Shown in pieces: positions 35,149-44,042 of a stretch of 64,000 bases of DNA (position 1 is the first letter of the stretch; the number at the start of each line of letters is the position of its first letter). The stretch covers positions 940,843-1,004,842 of the forward strand of contig NZ_VCNC01000001.1 of NCBI RefSeq assembly GCF_006210265.1. Reading direction: 5' to 3'. Made by a program: the position numbers and the translations under genes. This stretch comes from Desulfovibrio sp. UCD-KL4C (GTDB taxonomy: Bacteria > Desulfobacterota > Desulfovibrionia > Desulfovibrionales > Desulfovibrionaceae). The notes beneath the pieces were generated by a model. The model did no database searches. It saw only the letters and a list, made by a program, of their open reading frames with translations, and was not told where the DNA came from.

Positions 35149-35358
35149 ATGAGCTCGAAAGGCATTGTAAGCTGGTTCAACGAGCAAAAAGGGTTCGGTT
35201 TTATCACAGATGAAAACGGACGGGATGTATACGTCCATTACTCTGAAGTAATTCGTGACGGGTTCAAAACTCTTAATGTTGGTGAAAAAGTTGTTTTTGA
35301 GCTGGTTGGCGATAGCCTTGCACCGAAAGCTGCTTCTGTAAGAATTTTGAATTATTAG
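35149..35358 (+). CDS. Cold-shock-domain protein (CspA family)
   Basis: The 69-residue protein contains the RNA-binding motifs GIVSWFNEQKGFGFIT (RNP1-like KGFGFI) and DVYVHYSEV (RNP2-like). It is a single cold-shock domain that binds single-stranded nucleic acid. Canonical FVHFS reads YVHYS here. It begins 50 bases after infA, with GGAG before the ATG, and has its own terminator. Confidence 0.9.
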   Translation: MSSKGIVSWFNEQKGFGFITDENGRDVYVHYSEVIRDGFKTLNVGEKVVFELVGDSLAPKAASVRILNY

Positions 35359-35370
35359 ATTGAAATATGA

Positions 35371-35410
35371 AAGGCCCGGTTGCTTCAATAACAGACGGGC
35401 CTTGCTTTTA
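35371..35410 (+). terminator. Rho-independent terminator after the cold-shock gene
   Basis: AAGGCCCG and CGGGCCTT form an 8-base stem with a long loop followed by GCTTTTATT, 12 bases after the stop. Confidence 0.75.
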
Positions 35411-35431
35411 TTATTTGTATTTTGCGGAACC

Positions 35432-35758
35432 TTATCTTTGCCCTGCCTCATTTTTTGTAGGTTCTAAAACTGCATCGATATTTATTTTTCGAGAAGTTAA
35501 TTTCCCGTCAATTATCTCATGTCTTATCATTTGCCAGTCCAAATGATCTATAAAATCTACCTTTGCCCATGCTGTTTTGGGAAGTCTTTTGACCAGTTCT
35601 TCTAAGAAATCATCAATATCTATATAATGGCCTTCGTAATCTAGATTAAGTAACTCGTTTTTATAGACAATTTTATTAAATGGGATTTTATCTTTCATTT
35701 CATCAAAATCTTTTTGCGAAAGCCCCTGTATATCTCCGTAAACTCTGACAGCTTCCAT
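35432..35758 (-). CDS. Hypothetical protein
   Basis: The 108-residue soluble protein starting MEAVRVYGDIQGLSQKDF is not recognised. It is acidic with mixed helix and strand (GHYIDIDDFLEELVKRLPKTAWAKVDFIDHLDWQ) and has no signal or membrane segment. ATG 35758 follows GGAG, so the upstream extension to 35815 is not used. It converges on the cold-shock gene and stands alone. Confidence 0.65.
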   Translation of the reverse strand: MEAVRVYGDIQGLSQKDFDEMKDKIPFNKIVYKNELLNLDYEGHYIDIDDFLEELVKRLPKTAWAKVDFIDHLDWQMIRHEIIDGKLTSRKINIDAVLEPTKNEAGQR

Positions 35759-35895
35759 TATATAAACTCCATGATATTGTTGTAAATTAGGATTACACTT
35801 AGAAAAGATGAACAATTTATCATCTAATTATTTAAAAATATAAGTTAATATTTAATTAAGCATTAATTGGGGGAAGAAAAGTGTGCGTGTATAAA

Positions 35896-35935
35896 AAAAG
35901 ATTCACTAATAGAGTGAATCTTTTTAATAGAAATG
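35896..35935 (-). terminator. Terminator downstream of cheV (first copy)
   Basis: AAAGATTCACT and AGTGAATCTTT form a perfect 11-base stem with a 5-base loop, flanked by A- and T-runs, about 25 bases after the cheV stop on the minus strand. Confidence 0.8.
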
Positions 35936-35957
35936 AGAAAAAAGAAATCAGTAATGT

Positions 35958-36905
35958 CTATCGGTTGATTCCTTCAATCAGTTTTATCGCTTTTTCAGGA
36001 AGTAAATGAAGATCCGGCTTTGATACTTGTTCATTGGCTCCAACAGAGTCTCCCTTGTGCTTAAGCTCTTTAGTAATGATTGAAGAGTACAAAATAACAG
36101 GAATATCTTTAAAGTCTGTGTCTTCTCTTATCCATTTAGTAAGGCTGAATCCGTCCATAAGAGGCATTTCGATATCTGAGATAACGATTTCTAGGTAATC
36201 TCTTATGGGACGTTTTTCTTGGTGCGCGATATTTTTAATTTTTTTCAAGGTATTGAGAGCTTCTTCGCCATTGTGGACGATAGTATGTCTGAAATTGGCG
36301 GAAACAAGAATCTTATCCAGCATAGCCCGAATAGTCGGAGAATCATCACAAACAAGAGCTGTATATGCCTCTGAAGCCACCGCTGAAGGCTCCGCAAGGT
36401 TACCACCCAGAGTAGGGTCAAGGTCTGCCAAAATACTTTCAAGGTCTAATAGCTGAATAAATCTGTCTTCACGTTCGACTATGCCTATAATACAGCTTTC
36501 GTTAAAGCTGCTCATAAATTTATCAGGCGAAAGAACTTGTTGCCAGCCGACTCTGTGTATTTCAGTCACACCACTTACTTGAAAGCCAGAAACCGTCTGA
36601 CTGAATTCAGTCACAATCACAATGTCATATTTCTGGTTGTCTTTTTCAAGGCCAAGCCATACAGCAAGATCAAGGACTGGCAAGATATGATTTCGCAGAG
36701 GGATTGTTCCCATAAAGCAGGGATGCTCTGCTGATTCTGGGTGCTCAAGGTTTGGGCTTTCAATAACTTGCATAACCTTGGCGACATTGACGCCAAAGTG
36801 ACATCTTTCTGCAGGTCCTGCGTCAGATACAGGTATATCAATATAAAATTCAAGAATTTCGAGCTCATTAGTCCCTGTTTCAAGTAGAATTTCATTTTTT
36901 GCCAT
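35958..36905 (-). CDS. cheV: Chemotaxis coupling protein CheV (CheW domain plus receiver), copy 1
   Basis: Residues 1 to about 165 form a CheW-type domain (FGVNVAKVMQVIESP, MGTIPLRNHILPVLDLAVWLGLE, IIGIVEREDRFIQLLDLESIL). The rest is a receiver (LVCDDSPTIRAML, VISDIEMPLMDGFSL with the phosphoacceptor Asp, LYSSIIT, SKPDLHLL). CheV couples chemoreceptors to CheA and tunes adaptation. It is close in plan to the second copy at 42977. Confidence 0.9.
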   Translation of the reverse strand: MAKNEILLETGTNELEILEFYIDIPVSDAGPAERCHFGVNVAKVMQVIESPNLEHPESAEHPCFMGTIPLRNHILPVLDLAVWLGLEKDNQKYDIVIVTEFSQTVSGFQVSGVTEIHRVGWQQVLSPDKFMSSFNESCIIGIVEREDRFIQLLDLESILADLDPTLGGNLAEPSAVASEAYTALVCDDSPTIRAMLDKILVSANFRHTIVHNGEEALNTLKKIKNIAHQEKRPIRDYLEIVISDIEMPLMDGFSLTKWIREDTDFKDIPVILYSSIITKELKHKGDSVGANEQVSKPDLHLLPEKAIKLIEGINR

Positions 36906-37106
36906 TTCGAAGGCTCCAGCTTTTAAAGTGTGAGCAATAGATGCTCAAGTAAAATGTTAAAATCATGCGATTTGACTAAAATACCTCAATAGAGTTTTAA
37001 GGTCTATATTTTTTGAGCCATAAAGGTGTAGTTAGATAAATAATTAGTTCTTTACAAGATTTAATTATAGGGTATGTTTTAAGGGTATAGAAAAGGTAGG
37101 CATAAT

Positions 37107-37472
37107 ATGTACAAAATATTGATAGCTGAAGATGATAGAATTTCACAGAAACTTGCAGCAAGATTTGTTGAGGGGATGGGGTATATTCCATTTATCAGTC
37201 CTCATGGTAAGCATGCGTATGAAGCTTTAAAAGCCGAGAACGAATTTGATGTGTTGATCACAGATTATATGATGCCTGAGATGGATGGGAGGCAACTTAT
37301 TCAAACGCTCAGGGGTGATTCTAAGTTTATGGAATTGCCGATAGTTTTGATGTCCGCGGTTGTGGGGGTTTCAGATATTTCTAATTTGCTTGCACTTGGG
37401 GCTACTTATTTTTTGACAAAGCCAATTGATAAAATTGAGTTTGAAGAAGTTGTAAGTCGCTGTCTCAAGTAG
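37107..37472 (+). CDS. Single-domain response regulator
   Basis: The 121-residue receiver has acidic residues in IAEDDR, phosphoacceptor D53 in LITDYMMPEMDG, LMSAVV and TKPID. No output domain is present. The position of Thr/Ser is taken by SA, as in many receivers. It is divergent from cheV and has its own terminator, so it may be a chemotaxis or motility receiver. Confidence 0.9.
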   Translation: MYKILIAEDDRISQKLAARFVEGMGYIPFISPHGKHAYEALKAENEFDVLITDYMMPEMDGRQLIQTLRGDSKFMELPIVLMSAVVGVSDISNLLALGATYFLTKPIDKIEFEEVVSRCLK

Positions 37473-37522
37473 TTTTTGACTAGTAAATATTATAGCGCAT
37501 TATTGGATAATGTCGTTTTATT

Positions 37523-37560
37523 AAACGGATTCCGAAATTCAATCGGGGTCCGTTTTTTGT
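37523..37560 (+). terminator. Rho-independent terminator after the lone receiver
   Basis: AAACGGA and TCCGTTT form the outer stem, with an inner CCGA/TCGG pair, followed by a run of T, 50 bases after the stop. Confidence 0.8.
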
Positions 37561-37697
37561 TTGTAAAATTAAGAGGTCACTACGGGGTTGTTACGAATCC
37601 AGATTGGGTATAATGAACTTCTAAGATTTTTTAAAAGTAAGGTCATATTTTAATTGTATTTAATATTACCTTAAAACGTTAATATGGGGGGTGCGTC

Positions 37698-38792
37698 TTG
37701 TCCCTGAAAGTTTTAGAGCAATTTAAAAATCCAGAGCTTTGTAAAGAACTTCTTGATTGCCTCAATAATGAAATCGAGAAAGAGATACGGTTCATGGAAG
37801 TCTGCGGAACTCACACTGTAGCGATTTTCAGAAGCGGGCTTCATTCAGTTTTACCTGAAAAGATTATTCATTTGAGCGGTCCGGGGTGTCCGGTCTGTGT
37901 TACTCATGAATCAGAAGTGAACGCCTTTTTGGATCTTGCAGGTAAAGAAAGGGTTGTTATTGCCACTTTTGGAGATCTAATAAAGGTTCCGGGTAAGAAC
38001 GGGCATTGTCTTAAAAATGCTCAGGCAGAAGGTGCAAGGGTGGAAATTATTTATTCACCTTTTGATGCACTTGAAATAGCTCGCAAAAATCCAGACGATA
38101 CTGTTGTGTTTTTAGGAGTAGGGTTTGAAACTACTGCACCGGCTATAGCCGCAACGGTTTTAATGGCAGAAGAGCAGAAGCTTGAAAATTTTAAGGTTCT
38201 GTCTTTTCATAAACTTGTTCCTCCTGCTCTTGATGTTTTGATATCTGATCCTGAAACAAAGATTGATGGTTTTTTGTTGCCCGGGCATGTTTCAACCGTT
38301 ATCGGTATTCATCCTTATGATTTTATAGGTGCTAAATATGGCAAACCTGCTATTGTTGCAGGGTTTGAGCCCGTAGATATTCTTTTGGCTTTGCTTCAGA
38401 TGGTTCGCTCTAGAAAAGAGGTACACCCTGAGGTTGTCAATCAGTATCAGCGCGGTGTTTCCGAAAATGGCAATCCAAAAGCTGTCGAAGTTATGTATCA
38501 GGTTTTTAAATCGGCAGATGCATTATGGCGCGGTATTGGGATGATTAAAGGTAGCGGACTTGAATTTGCAGATAGATATGAAAGATTCGATGCTAAAAAA
38601 GTTTTTGATATTAAAATCGGAGAATGTCCGGCTTTACCGGGGTGTAAGTGCGGAGAAGTTTTGAAGGGGAAAATGACTCCTGATCAATGTCCTCTGTTTG
38701 GGAAAGCCTGTAATCCAGCTTCACCGGTAGGTCCTTGCATGGTTTCAACCGAAGGCAGTTGCGCCGCATACTTCAAATATAAAGTAGATTAA
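37698..38792 (+). CDS. hypD: Hydrogenase maturation protein HypD
   Basis: The 364-residue Fe-S protein contains the HypD cysteine motifs CGTHT (near residue 36), GPGCPVC (near 66) and a Cys-rich C-terminus (CPALPGCKCGEVLKG, QCPLFGKACNP). With HypC it assembles the Fe(CN)2CO unit of [NiFe] hydrogenase. The start is TTG 37698 after GGGGGGTGCG. It is 1 base before hypE, so the two are coupled. Confidence 0.95.
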   Translation: MSLKVLEQFKNPELCKELLDCLNNEIEKEIRFMEVCGTHTVAIFRSGLHSVLPEKIIHLSGPGCPVCVTHESEVNAFLDLAGKERVVIATFGDLIKVPGKNGHCLKNAQAEGARVEIIYSPFDALEIARKNPDDTVVFLGVGFETTAPAIAATVLMAEEQKLENFKVLSFHKLVPPALDVLISDPETKIDGFLLPGHVSTVIGIHPYDFIGAKYGKPAIVAGFEPVDILLALLQMVRSRKEVHPEVVNQYQRGVSENGNPKAVEVMYQVFKSADALWRGIGMIKGSGLEFADRYERFDAKKVFDIKIGECPALPGCKCGEVLKGKMTPDQCPLFGKACNPASPVGPCMVSTEGSCAAYFKYKVD

Positions 38793-38793
38793 T

Positions 38794-39801
38794 ATGTCCT
38801 CAGATAAAGTTTTACTTGATTATGGTTCTGGCGGAAGAGCTTCTCAGAGACTTATTTCAGAGCTTTTCATTAAATATTTTGCTAATCCTGAACTTGAACG
38901 GCTTAATGATGCTGCCGCATTTAAGATTGACGGCAAAATTTCCATGAGTACTGATAGCTTCACGGTTGATCCGATATTCTTTCCTGGTGGAAATATAGGT
39001 TCTCTTGCTGTGCACGGCACTGTCAACGATGTGGCCATGCTTGGAGCAATTCCTAAGTATATGACCTGTGCCTATATCATTGAAGAAGGTCTTCCAATGG
39101 CAGACCTTGAGATAATAGTTAAATCTATGGGAGAATCAGCCAGAGAGGCCGGAGTAGCAATTGTTACCGGTGATACTAAAGTTGTTCCTAAGGGAGCAGT
39201 TGATAAAATATTTATTAATACTACAGGAGTTGGGCAGATTGTTGCCGATCCTATGCCTAGCGGAGATAGAGCCGCCGTTGGTGATGCCGTCCTGATCAGT
39301 GGAACGATGGGTGATCACGGTTTAACCATTCTTGGAACTCGTAAAGGGCTTTCTTTAGAATCAAATGTTATGAGTGATTGCGCGTCTCTTAATCATCTTC
39401 TTGTTAAGCTTGTACAGGAAATTCCTGATATTCATGTTTTCCGCGATCCTACTCGCGGCGGGCTCGCCACAACGCTGAACGAAATTACTACTGCTTCCAA
39501 TGTTTGCTGTGAACTGCAAGAGTCGTCCATTCCGGTTAAGCCTGAAGTTGCCGGAGGTTGCTCTTTCTTAGGTCTTGATCCTCTTTATCTTGCAAATGAA
39601 GGTAAATTTTTGTGTATTCTTCCTCAGAAATACGCAGAAAAGGCTCTTGAAATTATGCGTGAGGACAAACTTGGTAAGGATGCCTGTCAGGTCGGGAATA
39701 TTACTGATGCAAATCCCGGAAAAGTTATTCTTGTAACTCCGATAGGGGGAAGACGACTTTTAAATATGCTCGAAGGTGAACAGTTACCAAGAATTTGCTA
39801 G
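38794..39801 (+). CDS. hypE: Hydrogenase maturation protein HypE
   Basis: The 335-residue PurM-like ATPase has LLDYGSGGRASQRLI, DSFTVDPIFFPGGNIG and the RDPTRGGLATTLNEI motif. It ends in PRIC, the conserved C-terminal Cys that carries the thiocyanate made from the HypF carbamoyl group. It works directly after HypF. A terminator follows at 39833. Confidence 0.95.
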   Translation: MSSDKVLLDYGSGGRASQRLISELFIKYFANPELERLNDAAAFKIDGKISMSTDSFTVDPIFFPGGNIGSLAVHGTVNDVAMLGAIPKYMTCAYIIEEGLPMADLEIIVKSMGESAREAGVAIVTGDTKVVPKGAVDKIFINTTGVGQIVADPMPSGDRAAVGDAVLISGTMGDHGLTILGTRKGLSLESNVMSDCASLNHLLVKLVQEIPDIHVFRDPTRGGLATTLNEITTASNVCCELQESSIPVKPEVAGGCSFLGLDPLYLANEGKFLCILPQKYAEKALEIMREDKLGKDACQVGNITDANPGKVILVTPIGGRRLLNMLEGEQLPRIC

Positions 39802-39832
39802 TACCTTAAGCATGTAAATGAGTTCTATTAAG

Positions 39833-39866
39833 CTCCGTTTCTTAAAAAGAAGCGGAGTTTTTTTAT
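39833..39866 (+). terminator. Rho-independent terminator after hypE
   Basis: CTCCGTTTCTT and AAGAAGCGGAG form an 11-base stem (one wobble) with a 3-4 base A loop, followed by a T-run. Confidence 0.85.
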
Positions 39867-39929
39867 GTAATAGAAAATAGTGAAACATAAAGGAAGGCAT
39901 GATAAGAGTTTAGTAGCAAAGGAGAAACC

Positions 39930-41174
39930 GTGCAAAATATTTCTAACGAATGTCTTACCTCTGTGAGTAAAGTCTTGGATGGGGAAAGTGTTGAAGTCTA
40001 TTTTCAGCCAGTACTTTCTTTAGAATCTAAAGGTATTATCGGTTTCGAAGCCTTTTCGCGCGGAGTTAATGAATCAGGAAAAACGATTGTCGAACCAGCC
40101 TGTTTGTTCAGTTCCTCACTACCACCGGAAACTCAACTAAAAGTTGAAACGTTGTGTGTTAATAAAATTTTGAAGTCGTTTCGAAATATTCATCGCAAGT
40201 ATAAAAAGATGGTTTTATTTTTGAACGTAAATAGCAATGTTTATAATTTTCCTGAAAACGAAAATCAGTACCCTTTTAAAGAGCTTGAATCATCTAAGTT
40301 TAATCCTAGTTCTATCGCTTTTGAATTTGAGGTTTCCCAGCTTGAAAAGAAGATACCTCTTAGCTTGATAGGCTCTTTGCAGGAAAGCGGTTACAGAATA
40401 TCTCTTGATAACACACGTGTGAGTTTAGCTGGATTAGAAGTTGTTTTTAAAATCCGCCCAGATTTTATCAAGCTTGATAGATTCTTTTTTGAAGGAATAG
40501 ATAAATCAAGCCATAAAAGGAATATGGTCAAAGCCGCAGCACTTACTTTTGAGCAGGCCGGAGCAATGCCTGTTGCCAAAGGTGTTGAGACAGAAGCGGA
40601 AGCCTTGGCTCTGGCAGAATCAGGTTTTTACCTTCAGCAAGGTTTCTTCTATACAAATGGCGGTGATGATGAAAGCAGCTCTACAAATTTCGGTGATAAA
40701 GTTGCAAAGCTCAATACTGACTATAGAAATATTAATGTTGTAAAATTTGATAATTCGCGTGAACTTTTTGCGCATTTTCATCTCGTCTTAAAAAGTGTCA
40801 TATCCAAGTTACAGCAAGAAGAACTGTCCGGAATGAATGATGTTCTTAAAGACTTGGTAAAAAAAGAGCGTGGTATTGTTTCAGTTTTTTCTTTGGATGC
40901 TTCAGGGAAGCAGCTTTCTCAGCGGTTTGTCGGAAAATCTGGAGACCATATCGGAAGAATTGTTGAAATGTCCGTTGCCGGCTGTGATCATAGCCACGAA
41001 GACTATTTTATGTATTTGAATTCAGGATTAGAGAAAGTTGCCGGAATTAAAGAAATTTCTGCTTTTTGCCGAGAAGATTCAAGATATATTGCGGGTTTTT
41101 TTTACAGAGAGGAAGGGAGGAGAGGATTGATTCTTGTTCTCGAATATCTGGATAAGTCTTCGAAAGAGGATTAA
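39930..41174 (+). CDS. Degenerate EAL-domain protein with C-terminal sensor-like domain
   Basis: Residues 20-260 follow the EAL phosphodiesterase fold: YFQPVLSL, FEAFSR in place of EAL (E40 kept), LNVNSNVY, FEFEVSQ, PDFIKLDRFF and KGVETEAEALAL. The DDFG catalytic loop reads DNTR (D160, N161), so the second metal-binding Asp is lost, and EGVE reads KGVE. I infer no or weak cyclic-di-GMP hydrolysis. The last 130 residues form an unnamed domain resembling PDC/Cache sensor modules. The start is GTG 39930 with AAAGGAG. The stop overlaps the clc stop on the opposite strand. Confidence 0.8.
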   Translation: MQNISNECLTSVSKVLDGESVEVYFQPVLSLESKGIIGFEAFSRGVNESGKTIVEPACLFSSSLPPETQLKVETLCVNKILKSFRNIHRKYKKMVLFLNVNSNVYNFPENENQYPFKELESSKFNPSSIAFEFEVSQLEKKIPLSLIGSLQESGYRISLDNTRVSLAGLEVVFKIRPDFIKLDRFFFEGIDKSSHKRNMVKAAALTFEQAGAMPVAKGVETEAEALALAESGFYLQQGFFYTNGGDDESSSTNFGDKVAKLNTDYRNINVVKFDNSRELFAHFHLVLKSVISKLQQEELSGMNDVLKDLVKKERGIVSVFSLDASGKQLSQRFVGKSGDHIGRIVEMSVAGCDHSHEDYFMYLNSGLEKVAGIKEISAFCREDSRYIAGFFYREEGRRGLILVLEYLDKSSKED

Positions 41175-42955
41175 CTTTTAACAGTAAGAGACAATATTCT
41201 ATTCCTTTGCCGCTTCTCTTGAAATTTCTTGAAGGCTTCAATCGATTTAATAATTCCGATTACTTTGTTTTTATGGTCTATCACTGGCAAAAAAGAAACA
41301 CCGGTCCGCTCAAAAAGCATTAGAGCCTCTTTTAAATTAGAGTGCTGCGGAACGGATACAATTGTTCTATTCATGATGGAGTCGACAATAGCAGGTAGTT
41401 CATGTTGATATTCCTGATCTTTAAAGTACGGGCGCATGTCTCTAAGCGTTAGAATTCCTTCTAATGTTTTATCATCGTTTAATACAGGAAAGTGCGGAAA
41501 AGGCGAACTCAGGACCATGTCCATAGCTTTGCTCAGTGGATCTGAACTCATTAGAATGTCAAAATCTGTTTCCATCACTTCAGTAATTGCGACATTCACC
41601 AAAACAGATTCGTCATGTCCCCTGATAATATTAACTCCCTGACGCAGTAACTTGGATTCGTAAATCGAGTATCCGTTAAGCATCCTGACAACAAGTGTGC
41701 TTGTCATACATCCCACCATCATAGGTAAGATGATTTTGTATGAATAGGTAAGTTCAAAAACGGTTAAAACTGCGGTTATGGGAGCGAGGGTTGTTCCTGC
41801 AACGACTGTGCCCATACCGACTAAAGCATATTGGCTATGTGTCAGAGCTAAGCTCGGAAAAAGCATGTTGAGTCCTGTACTGACGGATATGCCCAAAGTT
41901 GCCCCCAGGACGAGCGACGGAGCAAAAATGCCTCCACTCATGCCAGATCCAATACAAAGCGATGTTGCAACCATTTTCGCAACAAGTAGAAGCAGAGCAA
42001 GGTCAAGAGATAGTATCCCGGTGAGGCTCAGATTGACAGTTTCGTAGCCGACTCCTAACACCCCCGGTATTTTAAGAGCAATTAAACCAAGGATGAGTCC
42101 CCCGATTCCAGGTTTAATCCAAGCTTTAATAGGGATCTTGTCAAATATGTTTTCTGCCATTCGGATCATGGCTATAAAAGCAAGTGAAACAAACCCTGCG
42201 AGAATTCCTAGTATGAAAAAGATGAGCAGTTCTTCGAAGTTGTTGAAAGTGAAATGTGGCGCATCGAAGGTTGGAAAATCACCCCAGAAGAATTTTGAAA
42301 GGGCTGCAGCTGTGACAGAGGCCACGATTATGTGGCTTATATAAGATATTTCAGTATCCAGCAGTAAGATTTCGATAGCGAAGAGAGTTCCGGTAAGCGG
42401 TGCATTGAATGTAGCAGAAATTCCGGCGGCAGCTCCGGCTGCTACGCAGACAGGGAGCATGCTTTTATCCAGTTTGAAAATTCTGGAGACTGATGAGCCT
42501 AGTGATGCCCCTATTTGAACAATTGGACCTTCGCGACCGACTGAAGCTCCGCAACCTATTAGAAGACTTGTTACGATTGCTTTTAAAAAGGTGATTCTGT
42601 GCCTGATTATGCCGCCGCGAACGGCAATCGCTTTGATAACTTCCGGAACTCCCGGTCCTTTTGCTTCCGGAGCCCATTTGGTGATAATCACTCCGGCAGC
42701 AAGTCCGCCGGCGCATGGAAGCAGAAGAACCAGCCACCAAGGTGAGTTGGCTGCTTTTTCAAAAAAATTTGAACCGTTAACCCAGAAAGCTGATTGGAAA
42801 ATCTCTATCAGCCATCTAAAAAAAAAGGCCCCCAACGCTGCAGTAAGGCCTATAACAACGGAAAAGGTCATTAACAATAAGTATTGAGTCCGAGGACTGT
42901 CTAACTTTGATTCAGACTTTTTTTCGTTGTTGCCTAGTCCGTAGCGGGACGCCAT
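41171..42955 (-). CDS. ClC-family chloride channel/antiporter with two CBS domains
   Basis: The 594-residue membrane protein has GPGVPEV in place of GSGIP, GREGPIVQIG with the gating Glu, and GSGMSGGIFAPSLVLGA (the GxFxP element). About 130 residues at the C-terminus form two CBS modules (FPHFPVLNDDKTLEGILTL and SFLPVIDHKNKVIGII). ClC proteins move chloride, some in exchange for protons; the CBS pair may sense nucleotides. It converges with the EAL gene and their stop codons overlap in TTAA. Confidence 0.9.
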   Translation of the reverse strand: MASRYGLGNNEKKSESKLDSPRTQYLLLMTFSVVIGLTAALGAFFFRWLIEIFQSAFWVNGSNFFEKAANSPWWLVLLLPCAGGLAAGVIITKWAPEAKGPGVPEVIKAIAVRGGIIRHRITFLKAIVTSLLIGCGASVGREGPIVQIGASLGSSVSRIFKLDKSMLPVCVAAGAAAGISATFNAPLTGTLFAIEILLLDTEISYISHIIVASVTAAALSKFFWGDFPTFDAPHFTFNNFEELLIFFILGILAGFVSLAFIAMIRMAENIFDKIPIKAWIKPGIGGLILGLIALKIPGVLGVGYETVNLSLTGILSLDLALLLLVAKMVATSLCIGSGMSGGIFAPSLVLGATLGISVSTGLNMLFPSLALTHSQYALVGMGTVVAGTTLAPITAVLTVFELTYSYKIILPMMVGCMTSTLVVRMLNGYSIYESKLLRQGVNIIRGHDESVLVNVAITEVMETDFDILMSSDPLSKAMDMVLSSPFPHFPVLNDDKTLEGILTLRDMRPYFKDQEYQHELPAIVDSIMNRTIVSVPQHSNLKEALMLFERTGVSFLPVIDHKNKVIGIIKSIEAFKKFQEKRQRNRILSLTVKS

Positions 42956-42976
42956 TTTAAATTAGTTCCAGTAAAG

Positions 42977-43927
42977 CTATTTCTGAATAAGTGCGATAGC
43001 TCTTTTAGCAAGCTGTGTTACTTCAGGTTTTGATATCTGATCATCTGCGCCGACAGATTCACCTTTATGGCGGAGCTTGTCTGTAATAATAGAGGAGAAA
43101 AGGATAACAGGCAGTTCTTTAAGAACTGGATCAGCCTTTATGCGCACGGTAAGGTTATGCCCATCCATGACCGGCATTTCGATGTCTGAAACTACTACGT
43201 TGATGTAGTCCTTGATAGGTCTATTCTCTTCAAGCGACATCTTTTTAAGCTGAAGTAGTTTTTCCCAGCATTCACGGCCTGTTTTAGCTGTCTCAACCAA
43301 AAACTTAGCTCTGGTCATGAGTTCATAAAGCATCTCACGGATAAGAGTGGAGTCGTCAGCGATAAGTGCTTTATAACCCCCGGTTACTTCCCAGTCTACG
43401 CTGTCATCGAGCTGGAGACCTAATGCAGGGTTAAGTTCTGCAACTATCTTCTCAAGATCAAGGATAAGAGAAATACGATCATCAAATTTAACAACACCTG
43501 TGATTGAGTCCTGTGATAGCGAAGAAACATATGTAGAAGGAGCTTCAACTTTTTCCCAGCTTATCCTGTGAATTCTGGTTACACCGGAGACAAGAAAAGC
43601 GGAAGAAACATTATTGAACTCTGTAACGATTACTTTAGGAGGCTCTGTTTCAACACGTTCCTTGTTAAGCCAATAGCTTAAGTCAACAAGGGGAATAACT
43701 TTGTTGCGAAGATTGAATGTACCCATAATTGACGGGTGCGCGACTTTCGGCAGGTGAGTAACCTTTTCAGGCATTCTTATAATCTCAAGAACTTTTGCTA
43801 CGTTTACACCGTAAAAGCCGCGGTAGTTATCTTCCCCGTCTTCTTGTGGTTCTTCTTCAAGCCAGAATTCAACGATTTCAAGCTCGTTAGTACCTGCTTC
43901 AAGTAAAATATCAGTCTGGGATGACAT
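42977..43927 (-). CDS. cheV: Chemotaxis coupling protein CheV, copy 2
   Basis: Like the first copy, it has a CheW-type domain (FYGVNVAKVLEIIRMP, MGTFNLRNKVIPLVDLSYWL) and a receiver (LIADDSTLIREML, VVSDIEMPVMDGHNL, LFSSIITDK, SKPEVTQL). ATG 43927 follows GGAG; an in-frame TTG at 43954 is unlikely. The shared opening (LLEAGTNELEIVEFW against LLETGTNELEILEFY) shows the two CheV are paralogues. It has its own promoter. Confidence 0.9.
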   Translation of the reverse strand: MSSQTDILLEAGTNELEIVEFWLEEEPQEDGEDNYRGFYGVNVAKVLEIIRMPEKVTHLPKVAHPSIMGTFNLRNKVIPLVDLSYWLNKERVETEPPKVIVTEFNNVSSAFLVSGVTRIHRISWEKVEAPSTYVSSLSQDSITGVVKFDDRISLILDLEKIVAELNPALGLQLDDSVDWEVTGGYKALIADDSTLIREMLYELMTRAKFLVETAKTGRECWEKLLQLKKMSLEENRPIKDYINVVVSDIEMPVMDGHNLTVRIKADPVLKELPVILFSSIITDKLRHKGESVGADDQISKPEVTQLAKRAIALIQK

Positions 43928-43973
43928 AGTGGTCTCCGGTAATGTTCTGGTCAATTGTATGATTTCAAAATAT

Positions 43974-44003
43974 ATATTACCCTTAGAAGAGACAAATCGT
44001 CAA
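43974..44003 (-). promoter_or_regulatory. Sigma-70-type promoter of the second cheV
   Basis: On the minus strand TTGACG (44003-43998), an 18-base spacer, then TAATAT (43979-43974), about 45 bases before the start codon. Confidence 0.55.
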
Positions 44004-44042
44004 CACAGGGTAAATAAAAATAACAAATAAATTTAAAAAAAA

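Noticed and set aside
36931-36947. Inverted repeat TGAGCA-ATAGA-TGCTCA upstream of cheV
   Set aside because: A 6-base stem is too short for a firm claim; no promoter can be tied to it.
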